Origin: Bog-756 sp963734395 | GTDB taxonomy: Bacteria; Actinomycetota; Acidimicrobiia; Acidimicrobiales; RAAP-2 | Direction: 5' to 3' | Assembly: GCA_963734395.1 (NCBI GenBank) | Contig: CAVTGY010000004.1 | Location: 124,001 to 188,000 of the forward strand | Length of the DNA: 64,000 nucleotides | Notes under the pieces: generated by a model | Databases searched by the model: none | Told to the model about the DNA's origin: nothing | Seen by the model: only the letters and a program-made list of their open reading frames with translations | Made by a program: the position numbers and the translations under genes | Part shown: in pieces, positions 9,665-20,044 of the stretch | Numbering within the stretch: the stretch's first letter is position 1 | How the letters are laid out: the number at the start of each line of letters is the position of its first letter

Positions 9665-9698
9665 CTCCCCCGGCCCGGGTTCCCCGGATCGGGGGAGC
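9664..9698 (+). terminator. Terminator-like hairpin after the PIG-V-like gene
   Basis: A perfect 9-bp stem (GCTCCCCCG at 9664-9672, CGGGGGAGC at 9690-9698) starts at the last base of the stop codon and encloses a 17-nt loop. No T tract follows. Confidence 0.6.
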
Positions 9699-9787
9699 GA
9701 CCAACTAACCTTCGGGCGCGCGAGCACTGCGCTGTGCGAAGCCAGCGGTCCCCGTGCCGGCCCAGGAGGAGGGAGGGCCGGTGAGCC

Positions 9788-11467
9788 ATGGTCGAACCCG
9801 CGGCCGTGGATGACCGGCGTCGTCGCCCGCATCGTCGCAGCCGACAACTTCGCCCCATCGGACATCGAGAGGACCTGGTCGCAGTGCCATCAACCCTGCC
9901 TCACCATCGCAACGGCGCGGCAGCGCCCCCCGCGTCGGATGATCGGTCGGGATCGAACCTCCCGGTAGTGGTCATCGGCGGTGGGCCGGCCGGGCTCACC
10001 GCCGCTCGCCAGTTGGCGGAAGCAGGAGATCCGGTGTTGGTGGTGGAAGAGGACAGCGTGGTCGGAGGGATCAGCCGCACCGTGGAACGCGACGGGTGGC
10101 GCTTCGACATCGGCGGCCACCGGTTCTTCACCAAGGTCAAGCCGGTGGAGGAGTTCTGGCACAAGGTGCTGCCCGACGAGGACTTCCTGCTCCGACCCCG
10201 GATGAGCCGTATCTACTACGACGGCAAGTTCTACGACTATCCGATCAAGCTGGGCAATGCCCTGGCCAACCTCGGCGTGGTGGAAGCCTTCCTGTGCGGA
10301 CTCTCCTTCCTGTGGGTGAGGATCCGGCCGCCGAAGGATCGGACCACGCTCGAGGGCTACATCGTCTCCAACTACGGGTGGCGGCTCTACCGGCACTTCT
10401 TCAAGACCTACAACGAGAAGCTCTGGGCGGTGTCGGCGTCGCAGATCTCCGCCGACTGGGGGGCCCAGCGGATAAAGGGCATGTCCCTGTGGAACGCGGT
10501 ATGGGAACCCATCCGGGCTTCGTTCGCCGGCAGGCAGCGGGACAAGTCGAGACAGGTGACCAGCCTGATCGAGGAGTTCCAGTACCCAAAGTTCGGCCCG
10601 GGCATGATGTGGGAACGATGCGCCACCCAGGTCGTCGGCATGGGCGGGACCATCCGTATGGAGACGGCAGCGACCACCGTTCACCTCGAGGGTGGCGCGG
10701 CGGTGGCGGTCACGGTGACCTCCGCCGCCGGTAGAGAACGCATCGCGACGTCTCATGTCATCTCGTCGATGCCGCTGACCTCATTGGCGCTCATCGTCGA
10801 TCCGCCGGTCCCCGACGAGGTCGCACGAGCGGCGAACGATCTCCACTACCGCGACTTCCTTACCGTGGCCCTGGTGGTTCCCGAGGAGCGTGGGTTCCCC
10901 GACAACTGGATCTACATCCATTCGCCGGATGTCAAAGTGGGTCGCATCCAGAACTTTGGAGTCTGGTCTCCCTTCTTGGTGAAGGATGGCCGAACCTGTC
11001 TGGGAATGGAGTACTTCGTCTTCGAGGGCGACGAGCTGTGGAACAGCACCGATGAGGAGCTGATTGCGCTGGCCACCAAGGAGCTGGTCACCATCGGATT
11101 GGTCGATCCAACCGATGTGGAAGTCGGATACGTGGTGCGGATGCCCAAGGCCTATCCGGTGTACGACGAGGGCTACCGTACCAATGTGGAGATCATCCGG
11201 AACTGGTTCGAGGAGCATGCCAGGAACGTCCACCCGGTGGGGAGGAACGGCATGCACAAATACAACAACCAGGACCATTCCATGTACACCGCCATGCTCA
11301 CCGTGGAGAACATCCACGGTGCCCATCACGACATCTGGGCGGTCAACGTGGAAGAGGAGTACCACGAGGCGACCGACAACCGCTCCAGCTCCCGACCGGG
11401 GGCAACCGGTCGGGATGCGCCGGTGCTCCCACGGCGCGTCCGTGCCGTCGGGAACGTCCCCGGCTAG
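9788..11467 (+). CDS. FAD-dependent oxidoreductase, UDP-galactopyranose mutase/protoporphyrinogen-oxidase-like
   Basis: Flavoprotein of the FAD/NAD(P)-binding Rossmann superfamily. The dinucleotide motif VVVIGGGPAGLTAARQLAEAG is followed by the second FAD contact GGISRTVERDGWRFDIGGHR, as in UDP-galactopyranose mutases and NAD(P)-binding amine-oxidase-like proteins. The motif YYDGKFYDYPIK and the C-terminal MHKYNNQDHSMYTAM agree with the family often encoded among envelope glycosyltransferases. ATG 9788 follows a purine-rich AGGAGGAGGGAGGG, but the first ~55 residues are Arg-rich and not conserved-looking. GTG 9884 (VPSTLPHH) is a credible alternative start. The neighbours suggest it makes or modifies a sugar nucleotide for the local glycan. 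The substrate is inferred, not shown. Confidence 0.82.
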   Translation: MVEPAAVDDRRRRPHRRSRQLRPIGHREDLVAVPSTLPHHRNGAAAPPASDDRSGSNLPVVVIGGGPAGLTAARQLAEAGDPVLVVEEDSVVGGISRTVERDGWRFDIGGHRFFTKVKPVEEFWHKVLPDEDFLLRPRMSRIYYDGKFYDYPIKLGNALANLGVVEAFLCGLSFLWVRIRPPKDRTTLEGYIVSNYGWRLYRHFFKTYNEKLWAVSASQISADWGAQRIKGMSLWNAVWEPIRASFAGRQRDKSRQVTSLIEEFQYPKFGPGMMWERCATQVVGMGGTIRMETAATTVHLEGGAAVAVTVTSAAGRERIATSHVISSMPLTSLALIVDPPVPDEVARAANDLHYRDFLTVALVVPEERGFPDNWIYIHSPDVKVGRIQNFGVWSPFLVKDGRTCLGMEYFVFEGDELWNSTDEELIALATKELVTIGLVDPTDVEVGYVVRMPKAYPVYDEGYRTNVEIIRNWFEEHARNVHPVGRNGMHKYNNQDHSMYTAMLTVENIHGAHHDIWAVNVEEEYHEATDNRSSSRPGATGRDAPVLPRRVRAVGNVPG

Positions 11468-11522
11468 TGCAGATCGGCACCAGGGTCCGACCGGTGCCGC
11501 GGCGGGTTTCCGGGGACCGGGA

Positions 11523-13130
11523 ATGAACGAGCCGGACCCTCCGGCGGAACCGCCCGAGGACATCGGGAGCGAGGTTCGGGTGCCCTCCCAGGAAGAAGGC
11601 CCCCGCTCCGGCCTCGACGTGATCCTCGAAGAGATCGACCAGGTGGCCGAGCCGGTTTCCGAGTCGGTGTCCATGGCTCCGGCGATGGGGATCGCGGTGG
11701 CCGGCGGACCGATAATCACCGTGGGCGTGGACGAGAGGGTGCCGGGTACAGCCCACCCTTCCGACTCGATCCGGTCCGGCCTGAGCCAGGCAGGACCGGT
11801 GGCGGTGGCCGGACTGGTGGTCAACGGTGCCGCGGCGCTGGTGGTGGTGGCGGTGGCCCGTCTGGTCACCTCGCAGTCGTATGGCGCCATCGCTCAGTTG
11901 CTCGGGTTGTTCTTCATCCTGTCGATGCCCGGATCCGCCGTCCTGGTCGGCGTGGTGCGGCGGGTGACCGCGCTGCACAGCGCCGGCCATGGCCATCGGG
12001 TGCGAGCGTGGGTGGCCCGGGTGCACCGGGTCGTCCTGGTGGCGATCGCCCTCGAAGTGGTGGTGGTCTTCGCGCTCCAGGGGTGGATCGCCCGCCAACT
12101 GTCACTGCCCAACAGCCAGGGTGTGGTGCTCATACTGGTGGCGGCCGGCGTCTGGATCCTGCTGTGCGTGGACCGTGGCCTCCTCCAGGCCCACCGCGGC
12201 TACCGGGCCCTGGCCGGCAACCTGTTGCTGGAGGGGGGGGCCCGGACCTTCTTCGTGCTCGTGTTGGTGGCCGCGCATGTGGGAGTGGCGGGGTATGCGT
12301 TGGGCGTGTTCATCAGTGAGGTGCTGGCCACCGGGCACGCCCACTGGCTGGCCAAGCGGGTCTGGTCCACCGATCCCGACCCGGGCTCGACACCGGCCCG
12401 TGTCGACCTGTCTGCCGCCATCCTGGCGCGCCGCCGGCTGATGACCGACGTGGCGGCGGCGTTCGTCGGTCTCGCCCTGCTCGGTCTGCTCCAGAACGTC
12501 GACGTCATCCTGCTCGGTCGGCTCGACCACGCCAACGTGGGACCGTACGCTGCCATCTCGGTCGCCTCCAAGGCCCTGGTGTTCGGTGCACTGGCCCTGG
12601 GCGCCTATCTGCTCCCCGAGGCGACCATCCGGTGGAACGAGGGGGGCCATGCCGTGCGCCAGTTGGGCGTGACCCTCATCTTCCTGGCCGTGCCGGCCGC
12701 GGTGCTCCTGGCGATCGCCGTCTTCATCCCCCGGTGGTTCCTCACCGTCGTGTTCGGCGCCAGGCTGAGTACGGCGGCGCCCGGCGTTCGCACCCTTGGT
12801 GGTGGCGATGATGTGCTCTCCTTCTCGGTGCTGGTCACCAACTACCTGTTCGGCACCGGGTCCCGTTGGATCGTGCTCCTGCTGGCCGCGGGTTCGGCGC
12901 TGGCCGTGGCCCTGGTCGATCACGCCAACGGGCAGTCGGTGGCCACCGCCCGGGCGGATCTGGTGGCCCAAGGGGTGCTGGCATCGGGGATGGCAGCGGC
13001 ATTCGTGGGTGTCCATCTGCGGCATCGGGGCAGGTCCTGGCTGCAAGGCAGCCGGCAGCTGACCGTCGAGGGACGGCGAACAGGAGAGCGGCGTCCATTC
13101 GCTGTTCCGACGGTGGCGCCGATACACTGA
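11523..13130 (+). CDS. Oligosaccharide flippase-like membrane protein (MOP superfamily)
   Basis: A 535-residue protein with about 80 soluble N-terminal residues rich in Pro and Glu, followed by roughly twelve hydrophobic helices. The first helix pair (GPVAVAGLVVNGAAALVVVA, then VARLVTSQSYGAIAQLLGLF) resembles Wzx/PST-type lipid-linked oligosaccharide flippases: a short loop with a conserved Y/G after helix 1 and a later LLGLLQNVDVILLGRLDHA segment. ATG 11523 was chosen because the upstream open frame overlaps the oxidoreductase in another frame and reads as Arg/Trp-rich shadow. Its probable role is moving a lipid-linked glycan precursor across the membrane for the adjacent GT-C enzymes. Confidence 0.78.
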   Translation: MNEPDPPAEPPEDIGSEVRVPSQEEGPRSGLDVILEEIDQVAEPVSESVSMAPAMGIAVAGGPIITVGVDERVPGTAHPSDSIRSGLSQAGPVAVAGLVVNGAAALVVVAVARLVTSQSYGAIAQLLGLFFILSMPGSAVLVGVVRRVTALHSAGHGHRVRAWVARVHRVVLVAIALEVVVVFALQGWIARQLSLPNSQGVVLILVAAGVWILLCVDRGLLQAHRGYRALAGNLLLEGGARTFFVLVLVAAHVGVAGYALGVFISEVLATGHAHWLAKRVWSTDPDPGSTPARVDLSAAILARRRLMTDVAAAFVGLALLGLLQNVDVILLGRLDHANVGPYAAISVASKALVFGALALGAYLLPEATIRWNEGGHAVRQLGVTLIFLAVPAAVLLAIAVFIPRWFLTVVFGARLSTAAPGVRTLGGGDDVLSFSVLVTNYLFGTGSRWIVLLLAAGSALAVALVDHANGQSVATARADLVAQGVLASGMAAAFVGVHLRHRGRSWLQGSRQLTVEGRRTGERRPFAVPTVAPIH

Positions 13131-13184
13131 CCCGACAGCGGTGGTGGGCCGTGACGACCGAAATGGTTCCGGGGGGAAGCGAGT

Positions 13185-14519
13185 ATGAAGCGTGTGACCG
13201 GGGAGATCAGCACCGCTCGGTCGGCACCGGCGGAGGGCGCGGCGCCGTACCCGCGTCTGGTGGCCCTACCGGACATCGACTCCGCACCGGAGGACGACCA
13301 CGGTGTTCCTGGATCGTCATCGGGGCCGCACACCGCCGAGTCGGCCTTGGACCATCCCCTGGTCGGACAGTTCGCCGGCTTGTCCATCGGCGAGATCGCC
13401 GAGCGTGCGGGGCTCAAGCGCATCGATGTGGTCGCCTGGCGCGACTTCGACGACCCCGAGGCCGGGGGATCCGAGCTCCACGCCCACCGGGTGATGGCCG
13501 CATGGTCGAAGGCGGGTCTCGACGTGTCGCTGACCACCTCCACGGTGCCCGAGGGCCGGACCGTCATCCGACGCGACGGCTACCGGGTGGTCCGGCGAGC
13601 CGGGCGCTACGCGGTGTTCCCCCGGACGATCCTGTCGGGAGCGCTGGGGAGGATCGGCACCGGTGACGGCCTGGTCGAGATCTGGAACGGCATGCCGTTC
13701 TTCTCGCCGTTGTGGGCACGTTGTCCTCATGTGGTCTTCCTCCATCACGTACACGCCGAGATGTGGAAGATGGTGCTCCCCACCGGCATGGCCGAGTGCG
13801 GGTACGCCATCGAGCACCGCCTGGCCCCTCCCGCCTACCGTCGGAGCCGGATCGTCACCCTGTCCGCGTCCTCGAAGCGGGAGATCGTCGATCGCCTGCG
13901 CATCCCCGCCCAGCGGGTCTCGGTGTCACCGCCCGGGGTCGAGCCTCAGTTCTTCCCCGCCGGCGACCGCTCGGAGGTCCCGTTGGTGGTGGCGGTGGGA
14001 CGCCTGGTGCCGGTCAAACGCTTCCATCTCCTGATCGAGGCACTGGTGGCGCTCAAGCCGACCCATCCCCAGCTACGGGCGGTCGTCGCCGGTGAGGGGT
14101 ATGAGCGACCGGCCCTGGAGGCCCTGATCCACGCCGCCGACGCCGAATCGTGGATCTCGCTGCCGGGCTACGTTCCCGAGGACGAGCTGATCGATCTCTA
14201 CCGACGGGCCTGGGTGGTCGGCTGCACCTCACTCCGCGAAGGTTGGGGAATGACGGTCACCGAGGCAGGAGCGTGCGGGACGCCGGCGGTGGCCACCCGG
14301 ATCAGTGGCCATCAGGACGCGGTGATCGACGGGAGGACCGGGATCCTGGTCGACGGGCCGGGAGACCTGATCGACGGGCTGGCCGCTCTGCTCGAACACG
14401 AGGTGCTCCGCAATCGATTGGGTCTGGCCGCATTGGAGCATGCCTCGCAATTCACCTGGGACGCCACGGCCCGGGGAGCACTGGCCGCCCTGGGGGCGGA
14501 GTCGCTGGCCCGTACCTGA
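13185..14519 (+). CDS. GT4-family glycosyltransferase
   Basis: Cytoplasmic GT-B-fold glycosyltransferase of 444 residues. The N-terminal domain holds RIDVVAWRDFDDPEAGGSEL, with the glycine-rich acceptor loop GGSELH. The C-terminal GT4 domain has VVAVGRLVPVKRFHLLIEAL, GYVPEDELIDLYRRAWV and the EX7E motif in SLREGWGMTVTEAGACGTP that contacts the sugar nucleotide. About 75 extra residues precede the catalytic fold. ATG 13185 is preceded by GGGGGGAAG at good distance. It is the last gene of the rightward glycan run and converges with the AftD-like gene 18 bp on. Donor and acceptor are unknown. Confidence 0.88.
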   Translation: MKRVTGEISTARSAPAEGAAPYPRLVALPDIDSAPEDDHGVPGSSSGPHTAESALDHPLVGQFAGLSIGEIAERAGLKRIDVVAWRDFDDPEAGGSELHAHRVMAAWSKAGLDVSLTTSTVPEGRTVIRRDGYRVVRRAGRYAVFPRTILSGALGRIGTGDGLVEIWNGMPFFSPLWARCPHVVFLHHVHAEMWKMVLPTGMAECGYAIEHRLAPPAYRRSRIVTLSASSKREIVDRLRIPAQRVSVSPPGVEPQFFPAGDRSEVPLVVAVGRLVPVKRFHLLIEALVALKPTHPQLRAVVAGEGYERPALEALIHAADAESWISLPGYVPEDELIDLYRRAWVVGCTSLREGWGMTVTEAGACGTPAVATRISGHQDAVIDGRTGILVDGPGDLIDGLAALLEHEVLRNRLGLAALEHASQFTWDATARGALAALGAESLART

Positions 14520-14537
14520 CCGGCAGGACCCCGGGGC

Positions 14538-17500
14538 TCAGGGAGCGACCTGCGGGTCGGCGTCCGGTCCCGACCGGGTGACCGACCGCCGGCGCAGGAC
14601 GACCTCGGCCACGCCGTCGGCACCGAGAAAGATCACCCCGACCCACGCCAGTCTGCTGGCGGTCCCGAAGTAGATCGGCCACGAACCGTTGACCGACACC
14701 GGTATGTGTTGGGTCGCCTGATGGACAGCGGTGTACCCACCGGCGGCAACGATGCCGGCGATGGCCGCCAACCCCAGCAGAATCCGCAGGCGAGGCACCA
14801 GCAGCACCACGATGGTGGCGATACCCGCCGCCAGACCGACCAGCGGTGCGGCGATCACCGCGGCCGTCGCTCCGCAGAGCACCCCGGTGACCATCGCCAC
14901 CCACACCGGAGCCCGGCCCCCTTCGGCGCGGAAGGGCATGGCCAAGCGGGGGCCGACCAGGACCGGATCGTGGAACTGGTCGCCATCCGCCCGGGTGGAC
15001 ACCATCTCGGCGGGATCCGACGTCCGGCTGTGACGCCCCCGTTTTCGCCGCTGCCGGCGCAGGGGGAAGACCGCCAGGATCACACAGCCGACGATGGCCA
15101 CCAGTGAGACCAGGAGTGCGATGTTCACCTCCCGCTGCGGTTGCCAGCTGAGGACCACCCCGATCGAACCGTCGTGGATAGCCGATCCCAACGAGGACGG
15201 GTCGAGTCGCCATCCGTTGGCGAATCCGTCGATGAGCACCGACTGGCCGAGGTCGCCGCCGCCGACCACCGAGGCCTTCCATCCGGCATTGATGCTCTCG
15301 CCGAGGATCAGCGTCGATGGGCGACTGGCCGGGAGCGGAGGTCACCCCCTGCACCGAGAGCCGGATGGTGGTGGCGGTCTGGTCGACCACATGGACGGCA
15401 GGGGACGAGGACACGGTCGGGGCGGTCAGCACCGACGGTGAGGCCAGTGGCATCGCCGCTCCGCCCGGCGCCGAGTCCAGGGCCAGCTGGTCGATATCGA
15501 ATCCGGTGATCTGGCCGGCCGTGGACCGGAGGGTGTGGTTGCCCGGACCGAGGGTGAGCCCGCCGGCATCCGGGCCGCACAGGGAGACGGCCAACGGCTG
15601 GCGGGCCAACGCCGTGCTGGTCGAGCCGGAGACCGACACCCACACGGGTGCGCCGTCCATGGTCATCAGGTCGTCACGGCACGGGGAGGGAATGGTCGCC
15701 GGCACCGGTGCGGCGTGGAGCCCGGGGATCCCCACCTCGGCGATGCCCAGGGGCATCCCGATAGGCGCCCTCGAGTAGTAGTTCGGGGTGTTCTCCACCC
15801 GCACGGCATCGATGGTGATGCGAATGCTCTGACCGGTCAGCGGGGCAAACGACACCGGGACGTCCACCACCGAGCCGGGCACCGGGCTGTCCGCCAGGGG
15901 TGGCAGGCCGAAGGTGGTGCTTCCGCTGTCGGTCGCGACGGTCATCCGGGTGGGGACCGAGTGCTGGCCGTCTGCGGCGATCTGCAGGTCGAGCGTACCG
16001 AAGGTGATCGGCTTGGGGAGCACGTACTGAAGCCATTGGCCGGCCTGGAGCGATCCCCCGAACCCCGGCTCCCACATGGTCGAGGAGTTGTCGTCCAAGG
16101 TCTGGATGGCCCCGGCGTTGAGGTCCCCGGGCAGCCGACCGAGCGAGTAGGCCACGATGCCGGTGTGATCGGATCCGGGCCGGCCCACCAGGCGGTCGAT
16201 CATGTCATCGGGGATGAGTGGGGAGATCCGGGCGGATCCGGTCATCGAGAAGGTGCGCCGGGTGGGGAGCCAGAAGGTGCGGGCCAGCGAGGGCTCGACG
16301 TCGGTGCGCGGTGGCGTGCCGGAACTACGAAGCCTGGTCATCACCAGGGTCACCCGGTCGAGGGCGGACGCCGCACCCGCCGCCCGGAGCAGGTCCTGGG
16401 GCATGGCGATGGTCTCGTTGGCGGTGATGCCGGGGATCCCCACCTCGGCGAACCCGGTCGCGCTGCGCGAGGCGACCGGCACCGTCGGGTCGGTCACCCC
16501 GACCCCGGTGACGGTGATCCGGAGTGTGGTGAACGTCCTCGCCGGAAAGGTGATCAGTTGTCCGGGGGGCGTACGGGAGGACGGGCCCAGCGTGATGGGG
16601 ACCGGGCTTCCTCCGTCGAAGCTGAGCGTGGCGTGGGTGATGAATCGATCGGGGTCGCCGGTCTGGGGTTGGAGCAGGGTGAGTGAGCTCTCGGTGCGCG
16701 GCTGCAGCAGGACCACCTGCCACCACTGCCCGGTCTGTTCGGAGAAGGGGTCGGTCATCCACGCGGTCTGGGCGTTCCCATCGAGGGCGGCGGCGGGCCT
16801 GTCCTCGGGGAGGTAGGTGATCGAGGAGCCGTAGGACGAGGCAGTGACCGAAGACACCCCCTCGAGTTGCGCAGTGGTCTGGGCGTCCGCAGGGGCCTTG
16901 GGGAAGAGATTCAGTGGTTCGTCGCTCGGATCGGCGGTGTCGGGGGGCTGGGCGGCGGTCTCGGTGTACCCGGTGTTCTCGTTGAGGGAGTTCCACTCGA
17001 ACCCCTGCTTGCGATTGGTGTCGGTGACAACCAGATCGGCCGGCGCGCCCAGGGTCGCCGATCGGAGACTCCGGTTGGTGTCCAGGGTCCCGGCATAGAG
17101 GATGGTGGGGTTGCCGGCCAACAGCCCGACCGAGGCCGCGTTGACGATTCCCGAGGCGTCCCCGTCGACGACCACCGGGTCCCGTGTCGACTCGGTGCGA
17201 ACGATCGGTCGCGGATCGGTCACTGTGTAGGAAACCAGCGGAGCCGTCCAGCCCTGGTTGGGCGGACGGGCCAGGGTGGCCTCGTCGAAGTGGGGGATGA
17301 GCGGGACGTTGGGAACCGGGGTGCCGTAGGAGACGGGATCGGTCAGCCCGGGCGGGGTGACCGCCAGGTCGGCCGCCACCTGCTGCGGGATCGGGGTGTC
17401 GTAGCGCTCGTAGGCCTGGTCGTACTGGACCAGCACGTCGCCGGCGCTCATAAGCGAGGTCATCGGTCCGAGCGCGTTCCAGTCCATGGTGCCGTCCTGC

Positions 17501-19083
17501 AGCGGGGTATCGACCGCCTGCAAGACGTCGGCGGTGGCCAGCGAGCCCATGATCTGTTCCTCATGGGTGACGAACGGTCGGGTCATCAGGCCGGGATACA
17601 CCGTGTCGATGGTGTCTCCCCACCGGTAGGCGGCGAAGTTGTTCCCGGGAAGCGCGTAGACGCGGGTGCCCGGGTGGGCCTGATCGAGCGCCGATGCGGC
17701 CTGGCGCACGTAGGCGGGGGGCTGCGCGGGCTGGGTGAAGCCGTTGGCGATGATGGCCCCGGTCCACAACGGTGTGGTTGCGGCGGCGATGGCGGCCACC
17801 GCGAACCCCCCGACGATCAGTCCGGTCCGGCGCACCCGGCCGGCAAGCGCACTGACCCCGCCTCCGAGGAACATGGCCAGCCCCAGGATGACCAGGGGAG
17901 AGGCCCGATCGGTGGAGCGCAAGGCCAAACCGGCGGTCGTGTCGACCAGGAACGACTTGATCAGCGATCCGACCGCGGAAGGACCCGAATAGGGATTGGG
18001 CCCGACCGACAGCACCACGCCCACCACGGTGATCAGCACGAAATAGACCCGGTGCCGCCAGCGGGAGAAGGCGGCGGCGATGAAACAGAGCGCCGGTACC
18101 ACGAAACTGGCGCCGATCAGCCAGACGTTCTGGGTATAGGCCACCGCCGCCTGGGTCCAGGCCCCGACCCGGTCCGATCCGTAGAAGTACCAGTACCCCA
18201 GTCCCCGGATGATCTCGGAGGCGAGGGAGGCGCCGCTGGTGGCCGGGACGGTCTCGGTGTACTTGAGCACGTTGACCCCGTAGATCGCCTCCATCTGAAG
18301 GCCGACCGCCCACCACAGCGAGACCAGCGCGCTGAGCAGGCCTACCCGCCAGGCCACGCCCAGCGCCTTTCGCCAGGTGGCCTCCTTGGTAACGACCACG
18401 GCGTAGGGGAGCCACAGGGCGGGGGCGATACCCACATAGAGGATGGAGCTGGCGTTGATGCCGCTGGTGAGGGCCACCACCAGGGCGAACAGGGCCGGGT
18501 ACCGCCATCCGCCGCGTCGCAGGGCGAGGATGACCAAGGCCACCATCCAGGGCAGGCCGGCCCAGGGGAGGAGGATCACCGAGATCCGACCCGCGTACTG
18601 CAGGACGTAAGGGGTGAACATGAACCCGATGGCGCTGACGTACCGGCCCGGGCCGGAGAGCCCGACGACCCGGCACAGGGCGAGGGCGCCGGTCCCCGCC
18701 GCCAACAGCAGGCACCCCATCCACAGCCGTTGGGCGACCCAGAGGGGTACGTGCAGCTCGGCCATGGCCCAGTAGAAGGGGCCCATCGGCAGGAGGTAGC
18801 CGATGTTCTGGTGGGTCACCGTTCCGAGCCCCACCCCCGGATCCCAGGCCGACACCGCCTGGCGCACGTAGCGCCCCGGATCGAGGTACAGGTAGGTCTT
18901 GGTGTCGTCGCTGACCACACCGGGCCGTGAGGCCAGCATGGGAACGAAAGCCAGCACGGCCAGGAAGGCGTTGTCGGCGACGACCCGGAGTCGGCTGGGG
19001 GACCGGAGCCGGTCGTAGATCGACCCGATCCGGCCGGGCGCCCGGTGGTCGGGCGCGACAGGGGAGAGTTGGGGATCCGACAC
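14538..19083 (-). CDS. AftD-like (DUF3367) arabinofuranosyltransferase-family membrane protein, +1 frameshift near 15318
   Basis: Giant GT-C-type membrane protein, about 1514 residues once one extra base is removed. From GTG 19083, the N-terminal helical block contains ASRPGVVSDDTKTYLYLDPG and QNIGYLLPMGPFYW, matching AftD/DUF3367 proteins, which in mycobacteria add arabinofuranose to arabinogalactan and lipoarabinomannan. A long extracellular middle region carries discoidin-like carbohydrate-binding modules (SSITYLPEDRPAAALDGNAQ ... TAWMTDPFSEQTGQWWQVVL; a second at SSTMWEPGFGGSLQAGQWLQ). The last ~240 residues continue one base later (ESINAGWKASVVGGGD) with four C-terminal helices. The extra base is in CCC-A-TCG on the coding strand. 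Family assignment is strong; the sugar in this organism is inferred. Confidence 0.82.
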
Positions 19084-19173
19084 GAGTGATCGGTAGTGTA
19101 AACAACCGAGCACCGACCTTGGCAGCACCGTCGAACACCTCCATGACCAGCCGGGACGACCGGGGGAGCCCAG
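19084..19173. promoter_or_regulatory. Divergent intergenic region, AftD-like gene / methyltransferase
   Basis: These 90 bp separate two divergently transcribed genes and must hold promoters or leaders for both. The relatively AT-rich stretch GTAGTGTAAACAACCG lies near 19093. I could not assign convincing -35/-10 boxes. Confidence 0.4.
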
Positions 19174-20031
19174 ATGAGCCACAGCAGTTCCGATCACGCC
19201 GGCCACGGCCTGCTGGAGGCGTCAGGCGGTCGGGGATCCGGCGCCCGTCTCACCGGAGAGCGGCCCATGCAGGGAGTCACCCCCGATTCGCTGCTCGCCC
19301 TCCATGCCGCCGGGTATCGAACCATCATCGAGCGACTGGGTGCCGGGACCGTGCTCGACGTCGGGTGCGGCCAGGGATTCGAGTCGGTGCGGTTCCTCGC
19401 AGAGGACCGGGTGGTGATCGGGGTCGACTACAGCGTCGACGCGGTCACCGCGGCCCGGAGTCGGTGGGGCGGAGACGGTCTGTCGGTGGCGCAGATGGAC
19501 GCGCTGTCCCTCGGATGCGCCCAGGGTTCGTTCCGCTGGGCGTGCTCCTCGCATCTGATCGAACACTTCGACGATCCCAAGAGCCACGTGCGGGAACTGG
19601 CGCGGGTGTTGGCGGACGACGGGACGGTGTTCTTCCTCACCCCCAACGCTCCGGCCGACTTCGAGAACCCGTTCCACGTCCACCTGTTCGAGCCCCCCGA
19701 GCTCGCCGACCTGCTCTCCCGTTACTTCGGCGAGGTCACCATCCAGGGCTTGGACCCGGTGCCCCATGTCAAAGCCGACTTCACCGCCCGACGGACCAAG
19801 GCGGACAAGGTGCTGCGCCTCGACGTGCTGGACCTGCGTCACCGGATGCCCCGCTCGTGGTACATCGGGATCTACACCCGGATCCTCCCCCTGGCCTACC
19901 GGGTCATCGCCCGCGGGGACGCGGGGGGTTCGACCGGCATCACTCCCGACGATTTCGAGATCACCGATCAGATCGACCGCACCACCATGGTGCTCTTCGC
20001 CACCGCGTCCCGACCGCGGCGCTCCCGCTGA
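19174..20031 (+). CDS. Class I SAM-dependent methyltransferase
   Basis: Cytoplasmic methyltransferase of 285 residues with the class I Rossmann signature. Motif I is VLDVGCGQGFESVRFL, an acidic residue ends strand 2 (VIGVDYSVDAVTAARS), and motif IV is in FRWACSSHLIEHFDDP. Post-motif features are LARVLADDGTVFFLTPNAPA. The LIEHFDDP pattern is common in methyltransferases of glycan and lipid clusters. It is divergent from the AftD-like gene and 13 nt upstream of coaE. The acceptor cannot be predicted. Confidence 0.85.
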   Translation: MSHSSSDHAGHGLLEASGGRGSGARLTGERPMQGVTPDSLLALHAAGYRTIIERLGAGTVLDVGCGQGFESVRFLAEDRVVIGVDYSVDAVTAARSRWGGDGLSVAQMDALSLGCAQGSFRWACSSHLIEHFDDPKSHVRELARVLADDGTVFFLTPNAPADFENPFHVHLFEPPELADLLSRYFGEVTIQGLDPVPHVKADFTARRTKADKVLRLDVLDLRHRMPRSWYIGIYTRILPLAYRVIARGDAGGSTGITPDDFEITDQIDRTTMVLFATASRPRRSR

Positions 20032-20044
20032 CGAGGCTGATCGG

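Noticed and set aside
16867..18930. 687-codon open frame on the plus strand
   Set aside because: It is antisense to the AftD-like gene and Gly/Arg/Asp-rich with no domain, the usual shadow in high-GC coding DNA.
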